NCBI GenBank assembly: GCA_014529385.2
Contig: CM043949.1
Location: forward strand, 143,857,242-143,921,241
Origin: Adiantum capillus-veneris
Lineage: Eukaryota; Streptophyta; Polypodiopsida; Polypodiales; Pteridaceae
Length of the DNA stretch: 64,000 nucleotides
Reading direction: 5' to 3'
Position numbers and translations under genes: made by a program. This document shows, piece by piece, positions 11,652 through 23,099 of the stretch. The notes below the pieces were generated by a model. The model did not search any database, was not told the origin of the DNA, and worked only from the letters and a program-made list of their open reading frames with translations. Within the stretch, counting starts at the first letter, position 1. Each line of letters begins with the position of its first letter.

Positions 11652-12419
11652 TTACGGCTCACAGATACTGCCGCATGCAAGCCCTACAAACTCTATGGTT
11701 ATAATTAGGCCGGAAATGAGTACATACAAATGAAGTAGAGTTGGGGGAAGCTCTAGCAGCTGCCACGCAGGAGAAGCAGTAGTAACTGGCGGACTGCAGG
11801 AGACGGAGGGCGGCTCGTTATGGCCGAGCGCCATGCTGCAGGTCGCCCCGGCCCTGATTTCCTCTGGCAACCGAAAGGACCAGCGTGTGAGGCGGCTGTT
11901 CTTGACGCCATGCGTCACCACTTCGACGTTACACGTGTAGGGCAGGGCCCACACGCCCAGCCGTGTGGAGCTGTCGCTGGTCCTCTGCAAGGTTGTCCAG
12001 GCCACGTTGCCGGCCGACGCCGGCCTTGCACTCATAAACGTGGACGCCCATCCAGTAGCCGGTCGAACTTGCTTTTGCTGACAACTCACGCCGTTTTCCG
12101 TGCCCTGCTCGTTGCTCAGCTGCAGTGTGTACTTGCCTACGCTTCGACCATGCAGATCAACAAAGTCGCCAAGGTTAAAGCTGCCCACAAGGAGCAGACA
12201 CACAAAGCAGACCATCCCCACGTCCATTAGGAGCGTTAAAATTTCCATCAATGTGGGCTTTAATCCATTTTGTACGTTCGCCTTCGTCTCTTCCGGTCTT
12301 CCCGCGCCCGTCGTCTGAGTCGTCATGGCCTCTTCTGATCCCTCCTTTCCCACCGCTATCCTCAGTCGCACCGCTCTGATCGTACTCTTGAATACTCTCA
12401 AAGGTGGCTTGCCCGACAC
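11652..12419 (-). CDS. hypothetical protein with two predicted membrane segments
   Basis: The longest uninterrupted non-transposon frame in the window, 255 residues, in a locally GC-rich stretch. The first about 50 residues are polar and basic. Residues about 55-80 form a hydrophobic helix (MEILTLLMDVGMVCFVCLLL). The middle is polar and Ser/Thr-rich with scattered cysteines. A second hydrophobic segment (LHLYVLISGLIITIEFVGLA) lies close to the C-terminus. This suggests a small membrane protein with a lumenal or extracellular middle. A second Met (MTTQTTGAGR, about residue 31) is an alternative start; the upstream part overlaps another open frame (12175-12435), so the N-terminus is uncertain. 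No family is recognised. It could be a single-exon host gene, a captured fragment or a chance frame. Confidence 0.45.
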   Translation of the reverse strand: MSGKPPLRVFKSTIRAVRLRIAVGKEGSEEAMTTQTTGAGRPEETKANVQNGLKPTLMEILTLLMDVGMVCFVCLLLVGSFNLGDFVDLHGRSVGKYTLQLSNEQGTENGVSCQQKQVRPATGWASTFMSARPASAGNVAWTTLQRTSDSSTRLGVWALPYTCNVEVVTHGVKNSRLTRWSFRLPEEIRAGATCSMALGHNEPPSVSCSPPVTTASPAWQLLELPPTLLHLYVLISGLIITIEFVGLACGSICEP

Positions 12420-12699
12420 CCCACTTCATATTCAAGAGCGAAGTTCGACCTAGACAATTAGCTACAAGCTCCCATTTCAGCCTATACTACAGGGTTGTGA
12501 AGTACATGATAGAGATGCGTCAAAACCCCTCGCATTGACTTCCTACAATTGCATCAAAGCAAGCAAAACTAGAGTGCTTCGTTAGCTGCATTGTAGGTTG
12601 CAGTGCGTAGGAGCAAATACGAAGATGACAGTTTGAAGCAGATTAATACTTCTAGTTCTGTCTTAACACATTTATTGAGAGAGAGAGAGAGTTCAGAGA

Positions 12700-12895
12700 G
12701 CGTTTAGAGAGATGACATTCTAGATAGGAAGCTCCTCGAGCACTTTTATGAGCTTCGTAAGTATTTGGCATACATGTCAACCAAGCCATTTCCATGCACA
12801 ACGGCTTTTATCAATAGCCTTTTCCTGTATCAACATCTGCATAATGCCACATGCCTTCAGATGCAAGCACGACATCTCTTTTCAATAGCCTCTGA
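12700..12895 (-). pseudogene. PPR gene fragment, 3' side of the split pseudogene
   Basis: Minus-strand remnants of a pentatricopeptide-repeat protein: an LKACG block, a degenerate GNGLVDMYAKY block across two frames, and a VLEELPI block, interrupted by stops. PPR proteins bind organellar RNA. The fragment ends at TCTGA (12891-12895), the target duplication of the LTR element, and the PPR sequence resumes beyond 16832, so both pieces were one locus before insertion. Confidence 0.65.
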
Positions 12896-13019
12896 TGTAA
12901 AACCCTGGGACTGCCTAGCCTTGATCCTCCGCCCAACCTCCCTTTATAGGCCTTGCCCCTAGGATCCCATCTCCTTTAGCAGCCGGCCCTTGGCGTACAG
13001 GGTGGCCCTTGGCCTGACA
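12896..13019 (-). repeat. 3' LTR (124 bp) of the non-autonomous element
   Basis: TGTAAAACC to GCCTGACA. It contains a CTATAAAG box on the minus strand (about 12949-12956). Matches 16689-16827 with substitutions and about 15 bp of indels. Confidence 0.85.
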
Positions 13020-13032
13020 GTACTCCCCCTTT
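13020..13032 (-). other. polypurine tract of the non-autonomous element
   Basis: Minus strand AAAGGGGGAGTAC ends directly at the start of the 3' LTR. Confidence 0.7.
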
Positions 13033-14338
13033 GGAGAAGCGTTTTCGTTCTCAAAAACAAGAGTGATGATACACTAATGTTTTCCACAATGGCCTCCTTC
13101 ATGGATCCAGCTGTTTGCTTGACCGAACACGGTTCAGTAGGAGGTTCAATGAAACCAAGAGTAACATCTTGATTTTCCACATTGTTGTCCATTTGCAACC
13201 ATCTGATTGTATCAATTCCTAGAGTTCCTAGCCCATGTTGTATCCCATGTTGTATCCCATGTAGCAACATGTGCCAAATAAACCCTACAAGCGGGCCTAT
13301 AATTGCATACTGCAAAAAAATGTATTTTGGACACAATGGCCTAAAATTCTTGGTTCTCACATGACCTTGTCATCTCGCTAAAGAGCAAAAATGGATGAAA
13401 GCCATCCAACTTAGTTACTCGACTTGAAAATTCAAGCAAAGCATAATGAAAAATGGAATTAAAGTAAAGTAGATGCGTACTTGGAGGATGAACATAGTGT
13501 TCACTTATGCGTAGTGAAAGGCATCTGTGCAAATGTCCCTACTACAAAGACCTAGTAACACTAATTAAAAATGAGTGAAAATGCAAGTAGTATTGCAGAT
13601 GGAACCTTGGGTGTTGCCTATGCAATCCAGAACCCTTGGTTAAAGTAACATTGTCAAACCCCTTGGTCAAATGTAGCATGAAAATTGCTCAACAAGAAGC
13701 CAGCCCTTGGCCTTTGTCTGTGACCCCCCTTGGGTTTTCCCATGGCATGTCCTTACTTTTGAAGTTGAAAGACTTCCACTACCCCTTGGCAGTTTGTGGA
13801 CGTCTTTCCTTGAAACTGCGTGTCAAGATTCCTAGGATGGACCATCAACCCTTACTAAGTGATCTATTAATCATGCGCTCGGTCTTACCCCAAATGCTAC
13901 TCATATAGGCACTGTTAGTGCTACTAGGAGCTCCATTGAAATTAGAGTCGTATTCACAACTAGATCTTTTACACACCCAAAAATCCATAATCTGGGGTTG
14001 TTGTGAACAGTCGTGAGGTCTAAAATGATGGCTTCATCCATACACCTTGGTAGAGACAAGCCCTTATGAGTTTAAGACTTCATAAACTCAACTTGACTTG
14101 ATGGCAAGACCCTTGCTTCTCCATTATAATTGATGGGTAATCAATTGAATATAACTTTTTTATCTTGAAATCAATCACTGATGGACTACAAACAGATGGC
14201 TCGTAGCCATGCCAAAATAGGTGGGAAAGGATGTCTCTTAGCCCTTCATGTTGGCGTATTGACATAGAAATATTTCAAGAAAGTCATGAAATATTTCCAT
14301 AAAATCATGCCTAGTTTACCTTTCTCGCATAGAAATTG

Positions 14339-14397
<59 letters not shown>
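14339..14397. repeat. (GA)n microsatellite
   Basis: About 59 bases of GA, interrupted once by AAGA, inside the non-autonomous LTR element. Confidence 0.95.
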
Positions 14398-15935
14398 ATG
14401 CTGGGCTAAGGAAAAACCCTTATGCGAATGTGTTGTATGCCCCGTGGATATGACACTGTGAAGGCCATGTTTGTGTTGTAGCTTAGCCTATAAACGTACA
14501 ACTACACGCCCTCGTAGAGAGAGGCGTAGCTTATCCTATAAGAGGACAGCTGTGTACTTGGACCACGCCCTCGTAGAGAGAGGTACTATAAGTCACATCT
14601 TGACCCACTAACCTTATAGCTGATCGTGATTGTATCAGGGTAACTTTAAATAGGGCACTTTGCCTATGAATAACATAAAAAATATGTTAAGATAGCACGT
14701 AGTTACCTTATCCTTGACATAGTATTTAGTGCTATAGCGGAAGCATATGCAATGATGATGTTGTGTGACCATCATATTAGTATGCCATGCAAACAAAGCA
14801 AAAAATATAATAACAAGCCCTTGACTTCAATGACATTCTCAACCATGTGAGCTTTTGTTATACATGCCTTGCATGATTACACTGGTATGAATACATCACA
14901 GTGGAACGTTGCGTACATTGTGAGCTTTTATCCATGTAGTGCTAAAGATGTGTGCTAAATATCATGGATGTGAATTCAATCAATAATACCTTTGCACAAT
15001 AAAGAAGCCTTGCTATGTATGAAATTTGTCAAAGCGCTTTGCTTTGTACAGCGGCTTCATACAAAGACTGCCCAAGCACTTTTCTTTGCGAATCAGAGAG
15101 ATATTCTGTGAACCGTATTGACAAACAACCATAACGTGGCATTTACTAATCTTGTCACCCACTTGTGGCTAGGTTTGTGATAATGCACTCAAATTTGGCT
15201 CATAGCCAGATGTACTGTTCGAGTGAGTTAGCGAATGGGATGTAAAAATCTGTAAACATCTTGGCAGACGAACTTGGGAAATCGTGATGCCATAAATATC
15301 ATGATTTTGATAATGTTGACAAGCCGTGCTATAGCTTTAACACAAGGCATGCGTGGCCGATATGATGTTGCAATAACAAATCATATATGCATAAGTCATT
15401 TGTTCGTGCAATTCTAGAAATGATCACCAATCAAGCATGCGTGCAAATCCATGCAGAGAAATGGAATTGACCAGGCTAGTAACAAACTTGTAGGAATGGT
15501 AGTCAAGCCATGGTTGACAATTTCCAACCAACCCCTTGGGCGACAATTAGTGCCTAAGTTGTAATCAACAAAACGCAACCAAGATCATATGATTGCAGAA
15601 CCATTTCGAGATGGAAGTGAAAACTTAAACACGAGTACTTGAAGTCTTGCTGGTAAATCCATGAAGACATCATAGTCAATGGCACCTGCTCTATCCCTTG
15701 GATAGCCATGCATGCAGGTGGAAATAGTAGCATGTGATGCAATCTTACCCATAATAACAATGTCTCTATGCTTTTCGTATTGGTTTGGCTCCCTTTGAGC
15801 ACTCCTAGCATGCCGTTGTTGAGTCCTTTGGTTCCGCGACCACGTCGCCCCATTGGGTTTGTCCTTTGCTGTAATCCATGTTTGTCTCAGCAACAATGAG
15901 AATCATAGGTTGTCAAAATTTGCAAAAATTTAGGT

Positions 15936-16055
15936 ATCAATTTCTGTAATTTCCAGCATGTGTCGGCCTTGCCAACTTCCCCCTCAACACATTAGGTAAC
16001 AATTTCTGTAATTTCCAGTCTATGATGGCCTTGCCAACTTCCCCTTCGACACTCG
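15936..16055. repeat. short imperfect tandem repeat, unit about 60 bp
   Basis: The run TTCTGTAATTTCCAG followed by a GGCCTTGCCAACTTCCCC block occurs twice in a row within the interior of the non-autonomous element. Confidence 0.7.
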
Positions 16056-16447
16056 GTTTTGCCGCTCGGATGAAGGAGGGGTGTGCCGAGGGTGGGCACC
16101 CTCCCTTTGTAGCAAAAAATAAATGTCCTTGGGTGGCCATTCATGGGAAGCCTGATGAAAAAAAAATTCTCAAAGAAGCAGTGATGGCATCGTTTGCAGG
16201 TGCGACAACTTGGCCAAGATCTAGGGGGTGATGTCATGCCCGCATTTGTAGACGGCACTGCGTTGAAATTTCCTCCTCTTGGCCTTGCGTACCCAACAAG
16301 TGCACCAAAGACAGATTTTGCAGAGGTCAACTTTTATTAACCCGCATGCAACCTTTCCTGCAGCTCTCCTCGTCTTCTCCACTGTCGAACACTTCTTGCT
16401 CGAACCAAGGGACCATGCCCAGGCCATGATGGCTTGACGACCACACA

Positions 16448-16611
<164 letters not shown>

Positions 16612-16675
16612 ACATGCAACACCAGGCATTCGATGCAACGCCTTTCTCCCTCCTCCATAGCTCTCCCCTCCCGGA

Positions 16676-16687
16676 GCTCCGATACCA
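16676..16687 (-). other. primer-binding site of the non-autonomous element
   Basis: Minus strand TGGTATCGGAGC, one base inside the 5' LTR, one mismatch from the initiator tRNA-Met site used by the gypsy and copia elements in this window. Confidence 0.75.
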
Positions 16688-16688
16688 A

Positions 16689-16827
16689 TGTAAAACCAGG
16701 GGACTGCCTAGCCTTGATCCTCCAGCCAACCTCCCTTTATAGGTGTTGCCCCTACGGTCTCATCTCCTTAGCACAGCGGGCCCTTGGCCTCGAAGGTGTG
16801 GCCTCGATGGTGGACCTTGACCTGACA
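16689..16827 (-). repeat. 5' LTR (139 bp) of the non-autonomous element
   Basis: TGTAAAACC to ACCTGACA, followed by the TCTGA duplication at 16828-16832. Confidence 0.85.
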
Positions 16828-16832
16828 TCTGA

Positions 16833-18250
16833 CTAGCAATATCATCATGATTTTGTGTCCATATCAACATCTTGTGTGGAGCCACATGCTTCAAGATGCA
16901 CGCATAGGTGATTGCATCTAGAGAGCAGTGTGTTCCAAGAGACGGCATTCCAGATAGAAAGCTCCTCAAGCAGGTTTTGTGCTTTCTCAAGCACACTACA
17001 TCTGGCATACATATTGATCACTAGGGTAATAAACTTCATGTGCAAGAAACCAGTCGTAATGAGATGCCTATGATAGTCATAATCATCATCATCTTCATAT
17101 GTAAGTAAATCATAATATTCATCAAGATACCACCCATCAACAGCATTTGAAATACGAGGAGCATGATTTGACAAAGCTCCCACCAGTAACATATCAACTA
17201 AAGCACCAACAAGCACAACATCTTTCTCTAATAGTTTGTGACCAGCAACCATAAGGTGCATTCTCTCACCCATGTCAACATCTTGCATAAGTCCACATGC
17301 CTTCAAGGTGCCATTATAGGTGACTCCAGCTGGAGACAGGCCTTCCCTTTGTGGTGCAAACAAAACAAAGCTTCCTTGCCACATCCATGTTGACAATACC
17401 ATGCAATCAATAGATTCCAAGTAAAAACATTCCTAAGAAGAAGTAACCCACTATAATGGAGTTGAGTGTGTATCCTACTCACTTGGTACAAATCCATCTT
17501 CTGAGCACAGGCTTTTAGTCTCCTTCTGAGTGAGGAACCCTCATTTTGCATCTGGTCAAAATAGTTGGGAGCTTTGTTGCCACAACCATCTCTCGCATAT
17601 CCTGGAATCAACACGCCCCAGAAGACGGCGTCTCATCCATGACTTCTGTTGCTCTCATAAGGTCACCACATTTGGTATAAATATCGACCAAAGCATTGCC
17701 TACATGTTTCCGTGACTAGCAACCACATAGTGAATTCTTTCAACCATATCTTGTTTAAGGCCACAAGCCTTCAAGGTGAAAGAATAGTTGATTGCAATTG
17801 GACACATGCCTACCCTTTGCATCTAGTGAAAAAAGTCCATGGCTTCCTTGCCATGGCATAGGTGATTGCAACTGAAGAGATGCCTTCCCTTCACAATTAG
17901 TGAACAACATCACAAAGCTTGCATGGCATAGCCATGTCGAACATCGTATTCTTTTTGTGTTTTCATAAGGGCATCACAGTTAGCACATAAACCAAGGAAA
18001 GCATTGCAAAGCACGACATGTTTCTCCAATACTCCCTAATTAGCAATCTCATTTTAACTTCTCTCGCCCATATTGCAAGGCTTTTCGTAACCATGTTGGG
18101 CTTATCCAGCAATCAACCCGTTTTCTAAGATGCCATTTTGGACAGAAAGCTCAACAATTACATGAAATTCATCAACCTTAAAAATAAAATTGCAAACAAT
18201 ACTGTGGAGCTCAAAGTCTGTCCTACTGACTTGGTACAAATGTTTGTCTA
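16833..18250 (-). pseudogene. PPR gene fragment, 5' side of the split pseudogene
   Basis: Multiple degenerate pentatricopeptide repeats on the minus strand. From 17614 to 17303: a LIPGYARDGCGNKAPNYFDQ block, an LKACAQ block and a VFTWNLLIAWYCQHGCGKEA block. From 17420 to 16845: VTYNGTLKACG, LLEKDVVLVGALVDM, INMYARCSVLEKAQ and WNAVSWNTLLS. Nearer the element: DAITYACILK. These are the 35-residue helix-turn-helix units of plant organellar RNA-binding PPR proteins. Stops and frame changes make it non-functional. An acidic insertion (EDDDDYDYH) between repeats is unusual for the family. The 18250 end is approximate. Confidence 0.75.
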
Positions 18251-18318
18251 GTCAGAAAAGAAAAATCCTTGCTTTTGACTAGTCATCAAGCTCTTCCTGT
18301 CTATGCTTGACTTGTGTA

Positions 18319-18436
18319 GCCATTTGAAGATACAAGGTTCAAACCGAGTGACACTTACAAAATATTTATCACCTTCAGAAATTCAAAAACAAGACTGTGT
18401 TTGCGCACTTTTGTGTGTGTGTGTTTGTGTGTGTGT

Positions 18437-18514
<78 letters not shown>

Positions 18515-18651
18515 GAGAAAGAATTAAAAATAGTAGAAAAAGCTCTGACCACCTGGAGACAGCACTATATATACAAGATTCAAACCCAGTGACACTTACA
18601 AGATATTTATCACCTTCGAAAACTAAAAAACCAGACTGTGTTTACACGCTT

Positions 18652-18697
<46 letters not shown>

Positions 18698-18735
18698 GCA
18701 TTAAAAATAGTAGAAAAAGCTCTAACCATGTGGAG
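18319..18735 (+). repeat. imperfect tandem duplication with (GT)n(GA)n tails
   Basis: A block starting TTCAAACC-GAGTGACACTTAC and ending TTAAAAATAGTAGAAAAAGC occurs at about 18332-18544 and about 18572-18723. Each carries its own GT tract followed by a GA tract (18411-18510 and 18651-18698) of different length. Confidence 0.85.
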
Positions 18736-19333
18736 GCTTGAGAGCTCGAGAATTCAAAAGAGGCTTCTACACTAACAAAGTAAAACAGTTCAAAAGATGC
18801 ATAAGATGGGATGCATTACACTTGCTACATGATGCCTCAATAGACTCCCAAGTGAATGAAGCTTTTCTACAATGCGAATGTATTATGGTTGGGAGGAATC
18901 ATGAGGTGGGTCTCGCTTCATGCATTAAAACACCTATATATCCCCCAACTAGAAAACCATGTTCTTCATTGGAAAGAGTGAATTGTACTCACCCTTAAAT
19001 GCTTGAGCATATTCCCTAGTCGACGATACCCACTATTACAGCCATTCGGCTTAGCTTCCATTCCCTTTGATGTGAGACAAGCCATTGGGACAATGGAGAA
19101 TAGTCAACTCAACTCTCCACATCATGCTCACTACAAGTTTAAGAGTCTAAGTATTGCATGCTACTAGACACTCAACTTTTACTCACTCAGATTTGACTTC
19201 CTCACAGTTTTAGTCATGACTTAGACCTACACACTTTCCTCTCCAAGCCACAGTATGGGCTCTTGGTTGTGACTCTCATCAACACAAAGTCGGAGTATCA
19301 AAATCCACTTATCAACCTCATACACACACACAC

Positions 19334-19410
<77 letters not shown>

Positions 19411-21308
19411 TAGATAGCTCCCCAAAAGGTATGATGATACAGACATATGCTAGTAAGAAGCAATTCAATTTGGAGATTATCTCGCTATTTTAGAGTTTAC
19501 TTATAATAGTGCAAAGCATGTTACTTCTCAATTGAATCCCTTCATGCTTAGATATGGTTTTAGCCTATCAAAGTTTCTTGTTGAAACAATTGGCTCAATA
19601 GACACCTCAACAACAATTTGATTATAAAATTAAGACGTTAGTAGCACAATTAGCACTTTTAAGCTGAGATTTGTGCTTAAATTTTACTCCTACTATCCTC
19701 CTTTAAGCTTCTTGATGCTTATCCACTTGAATCCTTCTTATATAATGCCCCTTCTGATCGGCTCTTAGCATTCCCTTTGCATGTCAAAATCTCCCTTGAA
19801 AGAGTAGGAGTGCCCCTTGCTTATCCCCTTGAAGCCAATTATGAGGGAGATATGGGGCAGCGTATATTTTTTTGAAGCCTACAATACAAGGATGTGTGAG
19901 AGATATGAGAGGGATAAGGTTTAGGCTTACGAAGGTGAGAGAGAGATCTCAAAATCTTATGGTAGCTTAGTATTTGAAGGAGGGTGAGAGATTTAGAGCT
20001 TGGATAGTGGAGGAATCAGGAGCTATGAAAGCTTAGGATATGAGAGGTCTATGGATCTTAGGCTCCTTGAAATGAGTGGGAGAAGATATCAAAGCCTGAA
20101 CGCTATGGAAGCTTGATTATAAGGGTGGTAAGGAAAGAACTTCAATATCAAAAAGAGAGAAATAGGTATGAATAATGTGGAACATCGAGAGACCTTAGAG
20201 CTGTTTAAAGTTGAGAGAATGATATCACAGCTTGATGATCGTGACTATGGTCGCTTGAATATCATAACTATGGTAGCTTCCCCCTTGGTATCCATTCCTT
20301 TGTTTGGTTGATGGCTCCCAGCTTCTTTCGTGCGGCAATCCACATTGTAGACATGGAAACTTCCTGCCTTGCACAATTCCCTTGTGGATTCTCATATCGC
20401 TCTCCTAGCCTTGATCACAAGGTGATGATGTCACTTGTCCTCTTGACACCGATGATGGAAAATCCAAACACTCACCTACAAAGGCGTACAAAGTAAGAGT
20501 TGCATCCCTCTGCAACGCATAGAGCACAACTGCCTTTGCACTTCAAGCGCTACAAAAATTGAAAAGCAAAGCGAACTTTGAAGCACATACAGCAAGATGA
20601 AGCTTCATTTAATGAGGTCTTTTCATTGTATGCGCCACATGCATCGAGTGGGACGCAGCTCTTAAGAAGCTGCCCCCTTAGAAGAAAACTTTGTGTTGTG
20701 AGACAAGAACAATTCATGTAATCACCAACATAAAATGATGTCAGAACTCTAATAAAGAGCTATAAATGAGAAGAGGCATAAGCAAACAAATGCACAACAT
20801 GAGAGGCAAAGTTTGAGAAAAATAATTTTCCAAACATACAAAATTCATTTCCTTGGATTTGCCAAGAGAAGATTTTAGGAAATCAAGTTAATTTTTTGGG
20901 TTTTTACCCTATTTTTTCTCTATTTTGGAACGCAATTTTTCCCTTTCCCCTTGGTCTCAACCAAGATTTTTGAATTTGAAAACGGCACGATATTAAGCTG
21001 AGATACATTTTTCCCGAACATGCATTGATGAGAGGAAAAAAACCCCCTGATATAAGTTGTCATTTTTACTCAGCTGGTGCATTCCCCCCCCTTCCTTCCA
21101 TGCTCCTCCCAACCCTATTTTTAGCTACTCTTGGTGGCTCCTTTTTGTTGAAGGGGAGGGAGAGAGTGTAGGTAGACGAGAAGACAAAGAGAGACAACAC
21201 CATCGTATGCAATCCCCAAACTCGTACCATAAATATCTCAACAACATATATTTATGCAAGTAGCAAGCACGATAAAAGTAGCAACACCATATTTATGCAG
21301 TGTGAAAT
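18736..21308. other. unassigned sequence with purine-rich stretches
   Basis: No gene is supportable. It contains a (TA)n(GA)n tract at about 19335-19409 and a purine-rich zone at about 19850-20230 in which short phrases such as TATGGTAGCTT, TATGAAAGCTT and TATGGAAGCTT recur at uneven spacing, perhaps a decayed minisatellite. Confidence 0.5.
19335..19409. repeat. (TA)n(GA)n compound microsatellite
   Basis: A short CA run, then about 30 bases of TA, then about 40 bases of GA. Confidence 0.95.
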
Positions 21309-21469
21309 CCCCAATGTGTGTATACTCTACACACTGAGTGTAGATATGTAGTGGGGACTCCTAGCTATATATAGCATAGGGGTTGGTATATATGGATCCA
21401 ACACTTTTTACTTGCTCCCGGCGGCCCACTGATCCAGAATGGCTTTCTTCTCCCTCACCTTCTCCTGCT

Positions 21470-21562
21470 ATGGCAGCTCGCGTATCACAACTATGGAGAC
21501 TTTCTTTTTTTCATGCGCTTCATGCCGCTAATGTAGCCTCCAAAATTATCTTCATTTACTAA
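21470..21562 (+). CDS. possible short first exon with targeting-peptide character
   Basis: A TATATATAGCATAGG box near 21365 lies about 105 bases upstream of an ATG at 21470 whose frame starts MAARVSQLWRLSFFHALHAA. This is an Arg-containing, hydroxylated, acid-free amphipathic stretch like a mitochondrial or plastid transit peptide. It stops at 21562 after 30 residues. The same frame is kept in copy 2 (42315-42407) with a single substitution in these residues. It may be the 5' end of a nuclear gene for an organellar protein carried along in a repeat. I cannot name the gene, and no downstream exon is seen. Confidence 0.3.
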   Translation: MAARVSQLWRLSFFHALHAANVASKIIFIY

Positions 21563-21654
21563 TATAGTAGTTTATAGAAAAACAATTCCCACAATCACTT
21601 GGCTTCAAAAGCAAACTTTGCCAAGAAACCGCTTGGCATGTCCCTTATTCAATG

Positions 21655-21990
21655 CACTATGGGAGACATCTTGGACATCAAGCCCTCCACCACTTTAGTG
21701 CTATCAGAGGTGCACCACATTAGGTATATATTTTGTCCAAATATTTGTTGAGCATAATATCCATCGTACATTTTAAGCAAGGCATCATATTCTCCATGCA
21801 TATCAACCAAATCATCCTTAAGCACTATGTCTTTGAAAGTTCACCATATTTTGCGTACATATTAAGCAAAGCATTGATAACCTCAACATGTTTCTCCAAT
21901 AATCCTATTTCCAATGATTCATGCAACGATCAATGCTACCTTGAAACTCTAAGCAAGTTCTTAGCATTAGATCCGTTTGGTTTAATATTC
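21655..21990 (-). pseudogene. PPR-like fragment, copy 1
   Basis: Minus-strand equivalent of 42500-42830. In both, a degenerate PPR is readable around LLEKHVEVINALLNMYAKYG (clearest in copy 2). Stops on both sides show it is a relic. Confidence 0.55.
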
Positions 21991-22215
21991 ATGGCCACAT
22001 TTAATTAGTAGACACAATAGCCACTAGTTTGAAACAAATTTGAGTAAGTGCACAAAAGCTTGTAATTTTGTGATTTTCCAATCGTGCTCACAATACGGTG
22101 TGAAGGATTTCAGGGCTAGCCTCTACAACACCTCAAACCACCACAAAAAAAAGGATGATGAGAATAGATCTCTCAAGATAAAATGGTGTGATCCTTGCTC
22201 ACAAATTTTGACAGC

Positions 22216-22335
22216 CACTACAAGAGGCTATTCATATTAGCGACGCTCACACAGCGACGCTCAAAAAAAAAATTCCCGGCGTCGCTATGACCGTTGCAAA
22301 TTTCTTTGTTAATTTGCGATGCTCATAGCGACGCC
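22216..22335 (+). repeat. TIR and subterminal repeats of CACTA copy I
   Basis: TIR CACTACAAGAGG, then repeated AGCGACGCTC motifs on both strands. A hairpin has arms starting CCGGCGTCGCTATGA and ending TCATAGCGACGCCGG (about 22275-22336), slightly degraded relative to the perfect version at 51634-51695. Confidence 0.85.
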
Positions 22336-22424
22336 GGCTGGGCTAAAAAAATAACCAAGCGCGCCCAAAAACTCAGATCTGAGATCTGAGTATTTCGGCG
22401 CCCTCAAGCAAGGAGCAGGTAACG

Positions 22425-22431
<7 letters not shown>

Positions 22432-22457
<26 letters not shown>

Positions 22458-22615
22458 GTTTTCTTCTCCACACACACACACACACACGAGGAGAGGAAGG
22501 AGAGCCAGGTATGCTCCTTCCCTCTCCTCATTTTGATGTTCCCTTCGACCCCTCTTTCTCTCTCCCTCTCTCTCTCTCTCTCTCACACACATACACACAC
22601 ACACATAGTGTTTTT

Positions 22616-22677
<62 letters not shown>
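22432..22677. repeat. cluster of CT, CA and GA microsatellites
   Basis: (CT)n at about 22432-22457 and 22556-22583, (CA)n at about 22471-22487 and 22583-22604, and (GA)n at 22619-22676, inside CACTA copy I. The corresponding part of copy II (51320-51540) has different tract lengths. Confidence 0.9.
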
Positions 22678-22680
<3 letters not shown>

Positions 22681-23099
22681 AACATAAACAAAAACGCACA
22701 CACACATACATAAACAAAGAATGCACACACACATTGAGAGAAGAAAAGAGAGAGAGAGCATGCATAAACAAAAAATGCACGCATTGAGAGAGGAAAAGAG
22801 AAAGAGAACATGCATAAACAAAAAACGCACACATTGAGAGAGGAAAAGAGAGAGAAAACATGCATACGATCCAAAAAAACGCACACACATTGAGAGAGAA
22901 AGAGAGAGAAACTAATTTAACGTCGTAGGAAACTAATTAAAATTAAAAGACCTAAAGATCTAGCCGACGAGGAGGTGAACTCAAGACCTATTATTCAAGA
23001 GGGAAATGGCATAATCAATGTATCATACTTGGCATGGGTGATAGAAAGGTTATACCATTTATCTCTTTTTATTGGCACACACATCCACACACGCGCACA

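Larger units (their letters stand above)
21309..22215 (+). repeat. 0.9-kb dispersed direct repeat, copy 1
   Basis: Closely matches 42147-43066 in the same orientation, from CCCCAATGTGTGTATACTC to CACAAATTTTGACA. It contains a possible promoter plus short first exon and a reverse-strand PPR remnant. Copy 1 ends where CACTA copy I begins (22216); copy 2 continues with unrelated sequence from about 43066. Confidence 0.9.

Noticed and set aside
11820-12230. 136-codon plus-strand frame opposite the orphan membrane protein
   Set aside because: Shadow of the longer minus frame in GC-rich DNA; it lacks hydrophobic pattern or recognisable domain.
13000-15700. Frequent CCCTTGG motifs in the non-autonomous LTR element
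   Set aside because: About ten occurrences at irregular spacing; no strand or phase pattern that I could support as functional.
15992-16330. Cys/His-rich frame inside the non-autonomous element resembling a zinc-finger gag piece
   Set aside because: Cysteine and histidine spacing does not match CCHC knuckles and no neighbouring capsid sequence exists.
18397-18741. Cys-Val and Glu-Arg repeat protein
   Set aside because: Translation of GT and GA dinucleotides inside a tandem duplication.
22528-22890. Phe/Leu/Cys-rich membrane-like frames, also 51108-51686
   Set aside because: Driven by CT/CA/GA tracts and short tandem phrases in CACTA leader DNA; frame is not kept between the two CACTA copies.
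22960-23010. tRNA-like B-box (GAGTTCACCTCC, minus; also near 51015 plus) suggesting a SINE or tRNA
   Set aside because: No A-box at proper distance and no cloverleaf; present only as part of the CACTA copies.
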